A stretch of DNA of 64,000 bases, taken from Antedon mediterranea (Eukaryota; Echinodermata; Crinoidea; Comatulida; Antedonidae). Positions 9,182-23,739 of this stretch are shown here, one piece after another (position 1 is the stretch's first letter; each line of letters opens with the position of its first letter). Both the position numbers and the translations under genes were made by a program. The notes below the pieces were generated by a model, which was not told where the DNA came from, made no database searches, and worked only from the letters and a program-made list of their open reading frames with translations. The DNA lies in NCBI RefSeq assembly GCF_964355755.1, contig NC_092678.1, positions 10,948,922 through 11,012,921 on the forward strand, in the 5' to 3' direction.

Positions 9182-12100
9182 GACCTTTTTGAAAATCAGA
9201 AACAAAGTTGCATGGCATTATTTTTCATTGATTGATAATTCATTTCATATAAATAGACTATTACCAGCTCTTCAGTCATCTACTGGTTTGTGGCGTAACG
9301 AGTAATGCTCAGGTTTGTGTGCTCTGAGTAGTGGGTCGAACCTCTAGGGATATTTTTTTTCTTTTTTTTTTAAATTGAAAATAAATATGGTTTTTGAAAG
9401 TGAGATATTTTGAGGGTTGTAAATGTCAGGCCTAAACAAGTGGACCTTTTTTAAAATCAGAAACAAAGTTGCATGGCATTATTTTTCATTGATTGATAAT
9501 TCATTTCTTATAAATAGACTATTATCAGCTCTTCAGTCATCTACTGGTTTGTGGCGTAACGGGTAATGCTCAGGTTTGAGTGCTCTGAGTAGTGGGTCGA
9601 ACCTCTAGGGATATTTTTTTTCTTTTTTTTAAATTGAAAATAAATATGGTTTTTGAAAGTGAGATATTTTGAGGGTTTTAAATGTCAAGCTTAACCAAGT
9701 GGACCTTTTTTTAAAATCAGAAACAAAGTTGCATAACATCATTTTACATTGATAGATCATTCATTTCATATAAATAGACTGTTATCAGCTCTTCAGTCAT
9801 CTACTGGTTTGTGGCGTAACCGGTAGTGCTCAGGTTTGAGTTCTCGCAGTAGTGGGTTCGAACATCTACGACTATTTTTTTTTCTTTTTTTTTTAATTGA
9901 AAATAAATATTGTTTTTGAAAGTGAGATATTTTGAGGGTTGTAAATCTCAGGCCTAAACAAGTGGACCTTTTTTAAAATCAGAAACAAAGTTGCATGGCA
10001 TTATTTTTCATTGATTGATCATTCATTTCATATAAATAGACTATTATCAGCTCCGCAGTCATCTACTGGTTTGTGGCGTAACGGATAATGCTCAGGTTTG
10101 AGTGCTTTAAGTAGTGGGTTCGAACCTCTAGGGGTTTTTTTTTTTTAAATTGAAAATAAATATTGTTTTTGAAAGTGAGATATTTTGAGGGTTGTAAATG
10201 TCAGTCCTAAACAAGTGGACCTTTTTTAAAATCAGAAACAAAGTTGCATGGCATTATTTTTCATTGGTTGATCATCCATTTCATATAAATAGACTATTAT
10301 CAGCTCTTCAGTTATATACTGGTTTGCGGCGTAACGGGTAATGAGTGATTTCAATAGTGGGTTTGAACTTCTAGGGATATTTTTTTTTTTTTTTTATATT
10401 TGAAAATAAATATTGTTTTTGAAAGTGAGATATTTTGAGGGTTGTAAATGTCAGGCCTAAACAAGTGAACATTTTTTTCAATCAGAAACAAAGTTGCATG
10501 GCATTATTTTTCATTGATTGATCATTCATTTCATATATATAGACTATTATCAGCTCCTCAGTCATCTACTGGTTTGTGGCGTAACGTGTAATTCTCAGGT
10601 TTGAGTGCTCTCAGTAGTGGGTTCGAACCTATAGGGGTATTTTTTTAAATTTTTTTTTTAATTGAAAATAAATATTGTTTTTGAAAGTTAGATATTTTGA
10701 GGGTTGCAACTGTCAGGCCAAAACAAGTGAACCTTTTTTAAAATCAGAAACAAAGTTGCATGGCATTATTTTTCATTGATTGATCATCCATTTCATATAA
10801 ATAGACTATTATCAGCTCTTCAGTCATATACTGGTTTGCGGCGAACGGATAATGCTCAGGTTTGAGTGATTTCAATAGTGGGTTCGAACTTCTAGGGATA
10901 TTTTTTTTCTTTTTTTTTTTATTTGAAAATAAATATTGTTTTTGAAGGTGAGATATTTTGAGGGTTGTAAATGTCAGGCCTAAACAAGTGAACCTTTTTT
11001 AAAATCAGAAACAAAGTTGCATGGCATTATTTTTCATTGATTGGTCATTAATTTCATATAAATAGACTATTATCAGCTCTTCAGTTATCTACTGGTTTGT
11101 GGCGTAACGGGTAATACCCAGGTGTGAGTGCTCTCAGTAGCGGGTTCCAACCTGTAAGGATATTTTTTTTTTAATTGAAAATAAATATTGTTTTTGAAAG
11201 TGAGATATTTTGAGGGTTGCAACTGTCAGGCCTAAACAAGTGAACCTTTTTTAAAATCAGAAACAAAGTTGCATGGCATTATTTTTCATTGATTGATCAT
11301 TCATTTCATATAAATAGACTATTATCAGCTCTTCAGTTATTTACTGGTTTGTGCCGTAACGGGTAATACCCAGGTTTGAGTGCTTTCAGTAGCGGGTTCC
11401 AACCTCTAGGGATATTTTTTTTTTTTTCTTATTGAAAATAAATATTTTTTTTGAAAATGAGATATTTTTTAGGGTTGTGAATGTCAGGCCTAAACAAATG
11501 GATCTTTTTTAAAATCAGAAACAAAGTTGCATGGCATTATTTTTCATTGATTGATAATTTATTTCATATAAATAGACTATTATCAGCTCTTCAGTCGTCT
11601 ACTGGTTTGTGGCGTAACGGGTAATGCTCAGGTTTGAGTGCTCTCAGTAGTGGGTTCGAACCTATACGGGTATTTTTTTTTTTTTTTAATTGAAAATAAA
11701 CATTGTTTTTGAAAGTGAGATATTTTGAGGGTTGCAACTGTCAGGCCTAAACAAGTGAACCTTTTTTAAAATCAGAAACAAAGTTGCATGGCATTATTTT
11801 TCATTGATTGATCATCTATTTCATATAAATAGACTATTATCAGTTCTTCAGTCATATACTGGTTTGCGGCGTAACGGGTAATGCTCAGGTTTGAGTGATT
11901 TCAATAGTGGGTTCGAACTTCTAGGGATATTTTTTTTCTTTTTTTTTTTATTTGAAAATAAATATTGTTTTTGAAGGTGAGATATTTTGAGGGTTGTAAA
12001 TGTCAGGCCTAAACAAGTGAACCTTTTTTAAAATCAGAAACAAAGTTGCATGGCATTATTTTTCATTGATTGATCATTCATTTCATATAAATAGACTATT

Positions 12101-13540
12101 ATCAGCTCTTCAGTTATCTACTGGTTTGTGCCGTAACGGGTAATACCCAGGTTTGAGTGCTTTCAGTAGCGGGTTCCAACCTCTAGGGATATTGTTTTTT
12201 TTTTCTTATTGAAAATAAATATTTTTTTTGAAAATGAGATATTTTTTAGGGTTGTGAATGTCAGGCCTAAACAAATGGATCTTTTTTAAAATATGAAACA
12301 AAGTTGCATGGCATTATTTTTCATTGATTGATAATTTATTTCATATAAATAGACTATTATCAGCTCTTCAGTCGTCTACTGGTTTGTGGCGTAACGGGTA
12401 ATGCTCAGGTTTGAGTGCTCTGAGTAGTGGGTCGAACCTCTAGGGATATTTTTTTTCTTTTTTTTTAAATTGAAAATAAATATTGTTTTTGAAAGTGAGA
12501 TATTTTGAGGGTTGTAAATGTCAGTCCTAAACAAGTGGACCTTTTTTAAAATCAGAAACAAAGTTGCATGGCATTATTTTTCATTGGTTGATCATCCATT
12601 TCATATAAATAGACTATTATCAGCTCTTCAGTTATATACTGGTTTGCGGCGTAACGGGTAATGCTCAGTTTTGAGTGATTTCAATAGTGGGTTCGAACTT
12701 CTAAGGATATTTTTTTTTTTTTTTTTATATTTGAAAATAAATATTGTTTTTGAAAGTGAGATATTTTGAGGGTTGTAAATGTCAGGCCTAAACAAGTGAA
12801 CATTTTTTTTCAATCAGAAACAAAGTTGCATGGCATTATTTTTCATTGATTGATCATTCATTTCATATATATAGACTATTATCAGCTCCTCAGTCATCTA
12901 CTGGTTTGTGGCGTAACGTGTAATGCTCAGGTTTGAGTGCTCTCAGTAGTGGGTTCGAACCTATACGGGTATTTTTTTTTCTTTTTTTTTTAATTGAAAA
13001 TAAATATTGTTTTTGAAAGTGAGATATTTTGAGGGTTGCAACTGTCAGGCCAAAACAAGTGAACCTTTTTTAAAATCAGAAACAAAGTAGCATGGCATTA
13101 TTTTTCATTGATTGATCATCCATTTCATATAAATAGACTATTATCAGCTCTTCAGTCATATACTGGTTTGCGGCGAACGGATAATGCTCAGGTTTGAGTG
13201 ATTTCAATAGTGGGTTCGAACTTCTAGGGATATTTTTTTTCTTTTTTTTTTTATTTGAAAATAAATATTGTTTTTGAAGGTGAGATATTTTGAGGGTTGT
13301 AAATGTCAGGCCTAAACAAGTGAACCTTTTTTAAAATCAGAAACAAAGTTCCATGGCATTATTTTTCATTGATTGGTCATTAATTTCATATAAATAGACT
13401 ATTATCAGCTCTTCAGTTATCTACTGGTTTGTGGCGTAACGGGTAATACCCAGGTGTGAGTGCTCTCAGTAGCGGGTTCCAACCTGTAAGGATATTTTTT
13501 TTTTAATTGAAAATAAATATTGTTTTTGAAAGTGAGATAT
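9182..13540. repeat. Large duplicated block within satellite 1, copy 1
   Basis: This ~4.36 kb stretch matches 19381-23739 at a constant offset of 10199 (10198 after one T-run slip). The copies share rare monomer variants in the same order, such as a shortened monomer at 10327 and a GCGAACGG variant near 10840. Similarity stops at both ends, where the neighbouring monomer types change. The copies look about 99% identical by eye. Confidence 0.85.
11603..11687 (+). promoter_or_regulatory. Representative Pol III-like unit in a satellite 1 monomer
   Basis: Example of the motif present in most monomers. The A box TGGCGTAACGGG (11610-11621) fits TRGCNNARYNGG. The B box GGTTCGAACC (11653-11662) fits GGTTCRANNC. 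Their 43 bp spacing is that of a true tRNA gene. GCGT and ATGC inside the A-box region can pair as a 4 bp D stem. A 15-base T-run (11673-11687), a strong Pol III terminator, begins 11 bp after the B box. A transcript would be about 75-85 nt. The acceptor stem does not pair, so this is not a tRNA. Activity is inferred only from sequence. Confidence 0.6.
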
Positions 13541-14560
13541 TTTGAGGGTTGCAACTGTCAGGCCTAAACAAGTGAACCTTTTTTAAAATCAGAAACAAAG
13601 TTGCATGGCATTATTTTTCATTGATTGATCATTCATTTCATATAAATAGACTATTATCAGCTCTTCAGTTATTTACTGGTTTGTGCCGTAACGGGTAATA
13701 CCCAGGTTTGAGTGCTTTCAGTAGCGGGTTCCAACCTCTAGGGATATTGTTTTTTTTTTCTTATTGAAAATAAATATTTTTTTTGAAAATGAGATATTTT
13801 TTAGGGTTGTGAATGTCAGGCCTAAACAAATGGATCTTTTTTAAAATCAGAAACAAAGTTGCATGGCATTATTTTTCATTGATTGATAATTTATTTCATA
13901 TAAATAGACTATTATCAGCTCTTCAGTCGTCTACTGGTTTGTGGCGTAACGGGTAATGCTCAGGTTTGAGTGCTCTGAGTAGTGGGTCGAACCTCTAGGG
14001 ATATTTTTTTTCTTTTTTTTTAAATTTAAAATAAATATGGTTTTTGAAAGTGAGATATTTTGAGGGTTGTAAATGTCAGGCCTAAACAAGTGGACCTTTT
14101 TTAAAATCAGAAACAAAGTTGCATGGCATTATTCTTCATTGATTGATCATTTATTTTATATATATAGACTATTATCAGCTCCTCAGTCATCTACTGGTTT
14201 GTGGCGTAACGGGTAATGCTCAGGTTTGAGTGCTCTCAGTAGTGGGTTCGAACCTATACGGGTATTTTTTTTTTTTTTTAATTGAAAATAAACATTGTTT
14301 TTGAAAGTGAGATATTTTGAGGGTTGCAACTGTCAGGCCTAAACAAGTGAACCTTTTTTAAAATCAGAAACAAAGTTGCATGGCATTATTTTTCATTGAT
14401 TGATCATCTATTTCATATAAATAGACTATTATCAGTTCTTCAGTCATATACTGGTTTGCGGCGTAACGGGTAATGCTCGGGTTTGAGTGATTTCAATAGT
14501 GGGTTCGAACTTCTAGGGATATTTTTTTTTCTTTTTTTTTTATTTGAAAATAAATATTGT
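13330..14560. repeat. Block duplicated at 17321-18551 within satellite 1
   Basis: This ~1.2 kb stretch matches the region 3991 bp downstream. Corresponding A boxes lie at 14202 and 18193, and the CAGGTGTGAG variant near 13451 recurs near 17442. The boundaries are approximate because the surrounding monomers are also related. Confidence 0.65.
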
Positions 14561-16338
14561 TTTTGGAAGTGAGATATTTTTATTGTTTTAAATGTCAAGC
14601 CTAACCAAGTGGACCGTTTTTTTAAATCAGAAACAAAGTTGCATGGCATTATTTTTCATTGATTGATCATTTATTTTATATATATAGACTATTATCAGCT
14701 CCTCAGTCATCTACTGGTTTGTGGCGTACCGGGTAATGCTCAGGTTTGAGTGCTCTCAGTAGTGGGTTCGAACCTATACGGGTATTTTTTTTTCTTTTTT
14801 AATTGAAAATAAACATTGTTTTTGAAAGTGAGATATTTTGAGGGTTGCAACTGTCAGGCCTAAACAAGTGAACCTTTTTTAAAATCAGAAACCAAGTTGC
14901 ATGGCATTATTTTTCATTGATTGATCATCTATTTCATATAAATAGACTATTATCAGTTCTTCAGTCATATACTGGTTTGCGGCGTAACGGGTAATGCTCG
15001 GGTTTGAGTGATTTCAATAGTGGGTTCGAACTTCTAGGGATATTTTTTTTTCTTTTTTTTTTTATTTGAAAATAAATATTGTTTTTGGAAGTGAGATATT
15101 TTTATTGTTTTAAATGTCAAGCCTAACCAAGTGGACCTTTTTTAAAATCAGAAACTAAGTTGCATGGCATTATTTTTCCTTGGTTGATCATCCATTTCAT
15201 ATATATAGACTATTATCAGCTCTTCAGTCATATATTGGTTTGCGGCGTAACGGGTAATGCTCAGTTTTGAGTGTTTTCAATAGTGGGTTTGAACTTCTAG
15301 GGATATTTTTTTTCTTTTTTTTTTTTTTGAAAATAAATATTGTTTTTGAAAGTGAGATATTTTTAGGGTTGTAAATGTCAGGCCTAAACAAGTGAACCTT
15401 TTTGAAAATCAGAAACAAAGTTGCATGGCATTATTTTTCATTGATTGATCATTAATTTCATATAAATAGACTATTATCAGCTCTTCAGTTATCTACTGGT
15501 TTGTGGCGTAACGGGTAATACCCAGGTTTGAATGCTCTCAGTAGCGGGTTCCAACCTCTAGGGATATTGCTTTTTTTTTTCTTATTGAAAATAAATATTT
15601 TTTTTGAAAATGAGATATTTTTTAGGGTTGTAAATGTCAGGCCTAAACAAATGGATCTTTTTTAAAATCAGAAACAAAGTTGCATGGCATTATTTTTCAT
15701 TGATTGATCATTCATTTCATATAAATAGACTGTTATCAGCTCTTCAGTCATCTACTGGTTTGTGGCGTAACCGGTCGTGCTCAGGTTTGAGTTCTCGCAG
15801 TAGTGGGTTCGAACATCTACGAATATTATTTTTCTTTTTTTTTTTAATTGAAAATAAATATTGTTTTTGAAAGTGAGATATTTTGAGGGTTGTAAATGTC
15901 AGGCCTAAACAAGTGGACCTTTTTTAAAATCAGAAACAAAGTTGCATGACATAATTTTTCATAGATTGATCATTTATTTCATATAAATAGAGTATTATCA
16001 GCTCTTCAGTCATCTACTGGTTTGTGGCGTAACGGGTAATGCTCAAGTTTGAGTGCTCTCACTAGTGGGTTCGAACCTCTACTGATATTTTGTTTCTTTC
16101 TTTTTTATAATAGAAAATAATATTGTTTTTGAAAGTGAGATATTTTGAGGGTTGTAAATGTCAGGCCTAAACAAGTGAACCTTTTTTAAAATCAGAAACA
16201 AAGTTGCATGGCATTATTTTTCATTGATTGGTCATTAATTTCATATCAATAGACTATTATCAGCTCTTCAGTTATCTACTGGTTTGTGGCGTAACGGGTA
16301 ATACCCAGGTGTGAGTGCTCTCAGTAGCGGGTTCCAAC

Positions 16339-16564
16339 CCTGCCTCAGCACTAAGGCCCTGCCACGGCCTTGGGGTCGTTTCTACCACATCATCACCAGA
16401 TGCATTGCTAGTGCCTTCTCAAGATGTGTGGTGGAAAGGGGGACGTAAATTCTGTGAACCCCAAACACAGTTTGTCGCATACCTTTAACTCTATTTCACC
16501 GACCAGCGTGGGAATCGAACCCACGACATACGTGTCAGTCGTCTGAGCTAACTGGCCATGTTGG
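16339..16564 (-). repeat. tRNA-derived SINE, copy 2
   Basis: Nearly identical to 8207-8432 and in the same orientation. The tRNA-like head is at about 16500-16559. Its 3' side joins a satellite monomer abruptly right after the B-box region (GGGTTCCAAC, then CCTGCCTCAG). The flanking sequence 16565-17305 continues to match 8433-9173 at offset 8132, so the SINE moved as part of an array duplication. The array from about 15700 up to this junction matches 16836 onward at offset 1136. Confidence 0.75.
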
Positions 16565-19380
16565 TTTTAAAAAGGTTAATATGATATTTATGACGTAATG
16601 ATGAATTACGTAATACACTTATAAATAGACTATTATAAACTGTTCTGTCGTGTACTACTTTATGGCATAACGGGTAATGCTCAGTTTTGAGTGCTCCCAG
16701 TAGTGGGTTCGAACCTGTAATTAGAAAATAAATATTGTTTTTGAAAGTGAGATATTTTGAAGGTTGTAAATGTCAGGCCTAAACAAGTGGACATTTTTTT
16801 CAATCAGAAACAAAGTTGCATGGCATTATTTTTCATTGATTGATCATTCATTTCATATAAATAGACTGTTATCAGCTCTTCAGTCATCTACTGGTTTGTG
16901 GCGTAACCGGTAGTGCTCAGGTTTGAGTTCTCGCAGTAGTGGGTTCGAACATCTACGAATATTATTTTTCTTTTTTTTTTTAATTGAAAATAAATATTGT
17001 TTTTGAAAGTGAGATATTTTGAGGGTTGTAAATGTCAGGCCTAAACAAGTGGACCTTTTTTAAAATCAGAAACAAAGTTGCATGACATAATTTTTCATAG
17101 ATTGATCATTTATTTCATATAAATAGAGTATTATCAGCTCTTCAGTCATCTACTGGTTTGTGGCGTAACGGGTAATGCTCAAGTTTGAGTGCTCTCACTA
17201 GTGGGTTCGAACCTCTACTGATATTTTGTTTCTTTCTTTTTTATAATAGAAAATAATATTGTTTTTGAAAGTGAGATATTTTGAGGGTTGTAAATGTCAG
17301 GCCTAAACAAGTGAACCTTTTTTAAAATCAGAAACAAAGTTGCATGGCATTATTTTTCATTGATTGGTCATTAATTTCATATCAATAGACTATTATCAGC
17401 TCTTCAGTTATCTACTGGTTTGTGGCGTAACGGGTAATACCCAGGTGTGAGTGCTCTCAGTAGCGGGTTCCAACCTGTAAGGATATTTTTTTTTAATTGA
17501 AAATAAATATTGTTTTTGAAAGTGAGATATTTTGAGGGTTGCAACTGTCAGGCCTAAACAAGTGAACCTTTTTTAAAATCAGAAACAAAGTTGCATGGCA
17601 TTATTTTTCATTGATTGATCATTCATTTCATATAAATAGACTATTATCAGCTCTTCAGTTATCTACTGGTTTGTGCCGTAACGGGTAATACCCAGGTTTG
17701 AGTGCTTTCAGTAGCGGGTTCCAACCTCTAGGGATATTGCTTTTTTTTTCTTATTGAAAATAAATATTTTTTTTGAAAATGAGATATTTTTTAGGGTTGT
17801 GAATGTCAGGCCTAAACAAATGGATCTTTTTTAAAATCAGAAAACAAAGTTGCATGGCATTATTTTTCATTGATTGATAATTTATTTCATATAAATAGAC
17901 TATTATCAGCTCTTCAGTCGTCTACTGGTTTGTGGCGTAACGGGTAATGCTCAGGTTTGAGTGCTCTGAGTAGTGGGTCGAACCTCTAGGGATATTTTTT
18001 TTCTTTTTTTTTTAATTTAAAATAAATATGGTTTTTGAAAGTGAGATATTTTGAGGGTTGTAAATGTCAGGCCTAAACAAGTGGACCTTTTTTAAAATCA
18101 GAAACAAAGTTGCATGGCATTATTTTTCATTGATTGATCATTTATTTTATATATATAGACTATTATCAGCTCCTCAGTCATCTACTGGTTTGTGGCGTAA
18201 CGGGTAATGCTCAGGTTTGAGTGCTCTCAGTAGTGGGTTCGAACCTATACGGGTATTTTTTTTTTTTTTTTTAATTGAAAATAAATATTGTTTTTGAAAG
18301 TGAGATATTTTGAGGGTTGCAACTGTCAGGCCTAAACAAGTGAACCTTTTTTAAAATCAGAAACAAAGTTGCATGGCATTATTTTTCATTGATTGATCAT
18401 CTATTTCATATAAATAGACTATTATCAGTTCTTCAGTCATATACTGGTTTGCGGCGTAACGGGTAATGCTCGGGTTTGAGTGATTTCAATAGTGGGTTCG
18501 AACTTCTAGGGATATTTTTTTTTCTTTTTTTTTTTATTTGAAAATAAATATTGTTTTTGGAAGTGAGATATTTTTATTGTTTTAAATGTCAAGCCTAACC
18601 AAGTGGACCTTTTTTTTAAATCAGAAACAAAGTTACATAACATCATTTTACATTGATGGATCATTTATTTCATATAAATAGACTGTTATCAGCTCTTCAG
18701 TCATCTACTGGTTTGTGGCGTAACCGGTAGTGCTCAGGTTTGAGTCCTCGGAGTAGTGGGTTCGAACCTCTACGATTTTTTTTTCTTTTTTTTTTAATTG
18801 AAAATAAATATTGTTTTTGAAAGTGAGATGTTTTGAGGGTTGTAAATGTCAGGCCTAAACAAGTGGACCTTTTTTAAAATCAGAAACAAAGTTGCATGGC
18901 ATTATTTTTCATTGATTGATCATTTATTTAATAGAAATAGACTATTATCAGCTCCTCAGTCATCTACTGGTTTGTGGCGTAACGGATAATGCTCAGGTTT
19001 GAGTGCTTTCAGTAGTGGGTTTGAACCTCTAGGGATTTTTTTTTTTTTAAATTGAAAATAAATATTGTTTTTGAAAGTGAGATATTTTGAGGGTTGTAAA
19101 TGTCAGGCCTAAACAAGTGGACCTTTTTTAAAATCAGAAACTAAGTTGCATGGCATTATTTTTCATTGGTTGATCATCCATTTCATATATATAGACTATT
19201 ATCAGCTCTTAAGTCATATACTGGTTTGCGGCGTAACGGGTAATGCTCAGTTTTGAGTGTTTTCAATAGTGGGTTTGAACTTCTAGGGATATTTTTTTTC
19301 TTTTTTTTTTATTTGAAAATAAATATGGTTTTTGAAAGTGAGATATTTTGAGGGTTGTAAATGTCAGGCCTAAACAAGTG

Positions 19381-22300
19381 GACCTTTTTGAAAATCAGAA
19401 ACAAAGTTGCATGGCATTATTTTTCATTGATTGATAATTCATTTCATATAAATAGACTATTACCAGCTCTTCAGTCATCTACTGGTTTGTGGCGTAACGA
19501 GTAATGCTCAGGTTTGTGTGCTCTGAGTAGTGGGTCGAACCTCTAGGGATATTTTTTTTCTTTTTTTTTTAAATTGAAAATAAATATGGTTTTTGAAAGT
19601 GAGATATTTTGAGGGTTGTAAATGTCAGGCCTAAACAAGTGGACCTTTTTTAAAATCAGAAACAAAGTTGCATGGCATTATTTTTCATTGATTGATAATT
19701 CATTTCTTATAAATAGACTATTATCAGCTCTTCAGTCATCTACTGGTTTGTGGCGTAACGGGTAATGCTCAGGTTTGAGTGCTCTGAGTAGTGGGTCGAA
19801 CCTCTAGGGATATTTTTTTTCTTTTTTTTAAATTGAAAATAAATATGGTTTTTGAAAGTGAGATATTTTGAGGGTTTTAAATGTCAAGCTTAACCAAGTG
19901 GACCTTTTTTTAAAATCAGAAACAAAGTTGCATAACATCATTTTACATTGATAGATCATTCATTTCATATAAATAGACTGTTATCAGCTCTTCAGTCATC
20001 TACTGGTTTGTGGCGTAACCGGTAGTGCTCAGGTTTGAGTTCTCGCAGTAGTGGGTTCGAACATCTACGACTATTTTTTTTTCTTTTTTTTTTAATTGAA
20101 ATTAAATATTGTTTTTGAAAGTGAGATATTTTGAGGGTTGTAAATCTCAGGCCTAAACAAGTGGACCTTTTTTAAAATCAGAAACAAAGTTGCATGGCAT
20201 TATTTTTCATTGATTGATCATTCATTTCATATAAATAGACTATTATCAGCTCCGCAGTCATCTACTGGTTTGTGGCGTAACGGATAATGCTCAGGTTTGA
20301 GTGCTTTAAGTAGTGGGTTCGAACCTCTAGGGGTTTTTTTTTTTTAAATTGAAAATAAATATTGTTTTTGAAAGTGAGATATTTTGAGGGTTGTAAATGT
20401 CAGTCCTAAACAAGTGGACCTTTTTTAAAATCAGAAACAAAGTTGCATGGCATTATTTTTCATTGGTTGATCATCCATTTCATATAAATAGACTATTATC
20501 AGCTCTTCAGTTATATACTGGTTTGCGGCGTAACGGGTAATGAGTGATTTCAATAGTGGGTTTGAACTTCTAGGGATATTTTTTTTTTTTTATATATTTG
20601 AAAATAAATATTGTTTTTGAAAGTGAGATATTTTGAGGGTTGTAAATGTCAGGCCTAAACAAGTGAACATTTTTTTCAATCAGAAACAAAGTTGCATGGC
20701 ATTATTTTTCATTGATTGATCATTCATTTCATATATATAGACTATTATCAGCTCCTCAGTCATCTACTGGTTTGTGGCGTAACGTGTAATTCTCAGGTTT
20801 GAGTGCTCTCAGTAGTGGGTTCGAACCTATAGGGGTATTTTTTTAAATTTTTTTTTTAATTGAAAATAAATATTGTTTTTGAAAGTGAGATATTTTGAGG
20901 GTTGCAACTGTCAGGCCAAAACAAGTGAACCTTTTTTAAAATCAGAAACAAAGTTGCATGGCATTATTTTTCATTGATTGATCATCCATTTCATATAAAT
21001 AGACTATTATCAGCTCTTCAGTCATATACTGGTTTGCGGCGAACGGATAATGCTCAGGTTTGAGTGATTTCAATAGTGGGTTCGAACTTCTAGGGATATT
21101 TTTTTTCTTTTTTTTTTTATTTGAAAATAAATATTGTTTTTGAAGGTGAGATATTTTGAGGGTTGTAAATGTCAGGCCTAAACAAGTGAACCTTTTTTAA
21201 AATCAGAAACAAAGTTGCATGGCATTATTTTTCATTGATTGGTCATTAATTTCATATAAATAGACTATTATCAGCTCTTCAGTTATCTACTGGTTTGTGG
21301 CGTAACGGGTAATACCCAGGTGTGAGTGCTCTCAGTAGCGGGTTCCAACCTGTAAGGATATTTTTTTTTTAATTGAAAATAAATATTGTTTTTGAAAGTG
21401 AGATATTTTGAGGGTTGCAACTGTCAGGCCTAAACAAGTGAACCTTTTTTAAAATCAGAAACAAAGTTGCATGGCATTATTTTTCATTGATTGATCATTC
21501 ATTTCATATAAATAGACTATTATCAGCTCTTCAGTTATTTACTGGTTTGTGCCGTAACGGGTAATACCCAGGTTTGAGTGCTTTCAGTAGCGGGTTCCAA
21601 CCTCTAGGGATATTTTTTTTTTTTTCTTATTGAAAATAAATATTTTTTTTGAAAATGAGATATTTTTTAGGGTTGTGAATGTCAGGCCTAAACAAATGGA
21701 TCTTTTTTAAAATCAGAAACAAAGTTGCATGGCATTATTTTTCATTGATTGATAATTTATTTCATATAAATAGACTATTATCAGCTCTTCAGTCGTCTAC
21801 TGGTTTGTGGCGTAACGGGTAATGCTCAGGTTTGAGTGCTCTCAGTAGTGGGTTCGAACCTATACGGGTATTTTTTTTTTTTTTTAATTGAAAATAAACA
21901 TTGTTTTTGAAAGTGAGATATTTTGAGGGTTGCAACTGTCAGGCCTAAACAAGTGAACCTTTTTTAAAATCAGAAACAAAGTTGCATGGCATTATTTTTC
22001 ATTGATTGATCATCTATTTCATATAAATAGACTATTATCAGTTCTTCAGTCATATACTGGTTTGCGGCGTAACGGGTAATGCTCAGGTTTGAGTGATTTC
22101 AATAGTGGGTTCGAACTTCTAGGGATATTTTTTTTCTTTTTTTTTTTATTTGAAAATAAATATTGTTTTTGAAGGTGAGATATTTTGAGGGTTGTAAATG
22201 TCAGGCCTAAACAAGTGAACCTTTTTTAAAATCAGAAACAAAGTTGCATGGCATTATTTTTCATTGATTGATCATTCATTTCATATAAATAGACTATTAT

Positions 22301-23739
22301 CAGCTCTTCAGTTATCTACTGGTTTGTGCCGTAACGGGTAATACCCAGGTTTGAGTGCTTTCAGTAGCGGGTTCCAACCTCTAGGGATATTGTTTTTTTT
22401 TTCTTATTGAAAATAAATATTTTTTTTGAAAATGAGATATTTTTTAGGGTTGTGAATGTCAGGCCTAAACAAATGGATCTTTTTTAAAATATGAAACAAA
22501 GTTGCATGGCATTATTTTTCATTGATTGATAATTTATTTCATATAAATAGACTATTATCAGCTCTTCAGTCGTCTACTGGTTTGTGGCGTAACGGGTAAT
22601 GCTCAGGTTTGAGTGCTCTGAGTAGTGGGTCGAACCTCTAGGGATATTTTTTTTCTTTTTTTTTAAATTGAAAATAAATATTGTTTTTGAAAGTGAGATA
22701 TTTTGAGGGTTGTAAATGTCAGTCCTAAACAAGTGGACCTTTTTTAAAATCAGAAACAAAGTTGCATGGCATTATTTTTCATTGGTTGATCATCCATTTC
22801 ATATAAATAGACTATTATCAGCTCTTCAGTTATATACTGGTTTGCGGCGTAACGGGTAATGCTCAGTTTTGAGTGATTTCAATAGTGGGTTCGAACTTCT
22901 AAGGATATTTTTTTTTTTTTTTTTATATTTGAAAATAAATATTGTTTTTGAAAGTGAGATATTTTGAGGGTTGTAAATGTCAGGCCTAAACAAGTGAACA
23001 TTTTTTTTCAATCAGAAACAAAGTTGCATGGCATTATTTTTCATTGATTGATCATTCATTTCATATATATAGACTATTATCAGCTCCTCAGTCATCTACT
23101 GGTTTGTGGCGTAACGTGTAATGCTCAGGTTTGAGTGCTCTCAGTAGTGGGTTCGAACCTATACGGGTATTGTTTTTTCTTTTTTTTTTAATTGAAAATA
23201 AATATTGTTTTTGAAAGTGAGATATTTTGAGGGTTGCAACTGTCAGGCCAAAACAAGTGAACCTTTTTTAAAATCAGAAACAAAGTAGCATGGCATTATT
23301 TTTCATTGATTGATCATCCATTTCATATAAATAGACTATTATCAGCTCTTCAGTCATATACTGGTTTGCGGCGAACGGATAATGCTCAGGTTTGAGTGAT
23401 TTCAATAGTGGGTTCGAACTTCTAGGGATATTTTTTTTCTTTTTTTTTTTATTTGAAAATAAATATTGTTTTTGAAGGTGAGATATTTTGAGGGTTGTAA
23501 ATGTCAGGCCTAAACAAGTGAACCTTTTTTAAAATCAGAAACAAAGTTCCATGGCATTATTTTTCATTGATTGGTCATTAATTTCATATAAATAGACTAT
23601 TATCAGCTCTTCAGTTATCTACTGGTTTGTGGCGTAACGGGTAATACCCAGGTGTGAGTGCTCTCAGTAGCGGGTTCCAACCTGTAAGGATATTTTTTTT
23701 TTAATTGAAAATAAATATTGTTTTTGAAAGTGAGATATT
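19381..23739. repeat. Large duplicated block within satellite 1, copy 2
   Basis: Partner of 9182-13540. Just beyond 23739 the copies diverge: GGGTTGTAAATG here against GGGTTGCAACTG in copy 1. Only scattered substitutions and T-run length changes separate the copies inside the block. Confidence 0.85.
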
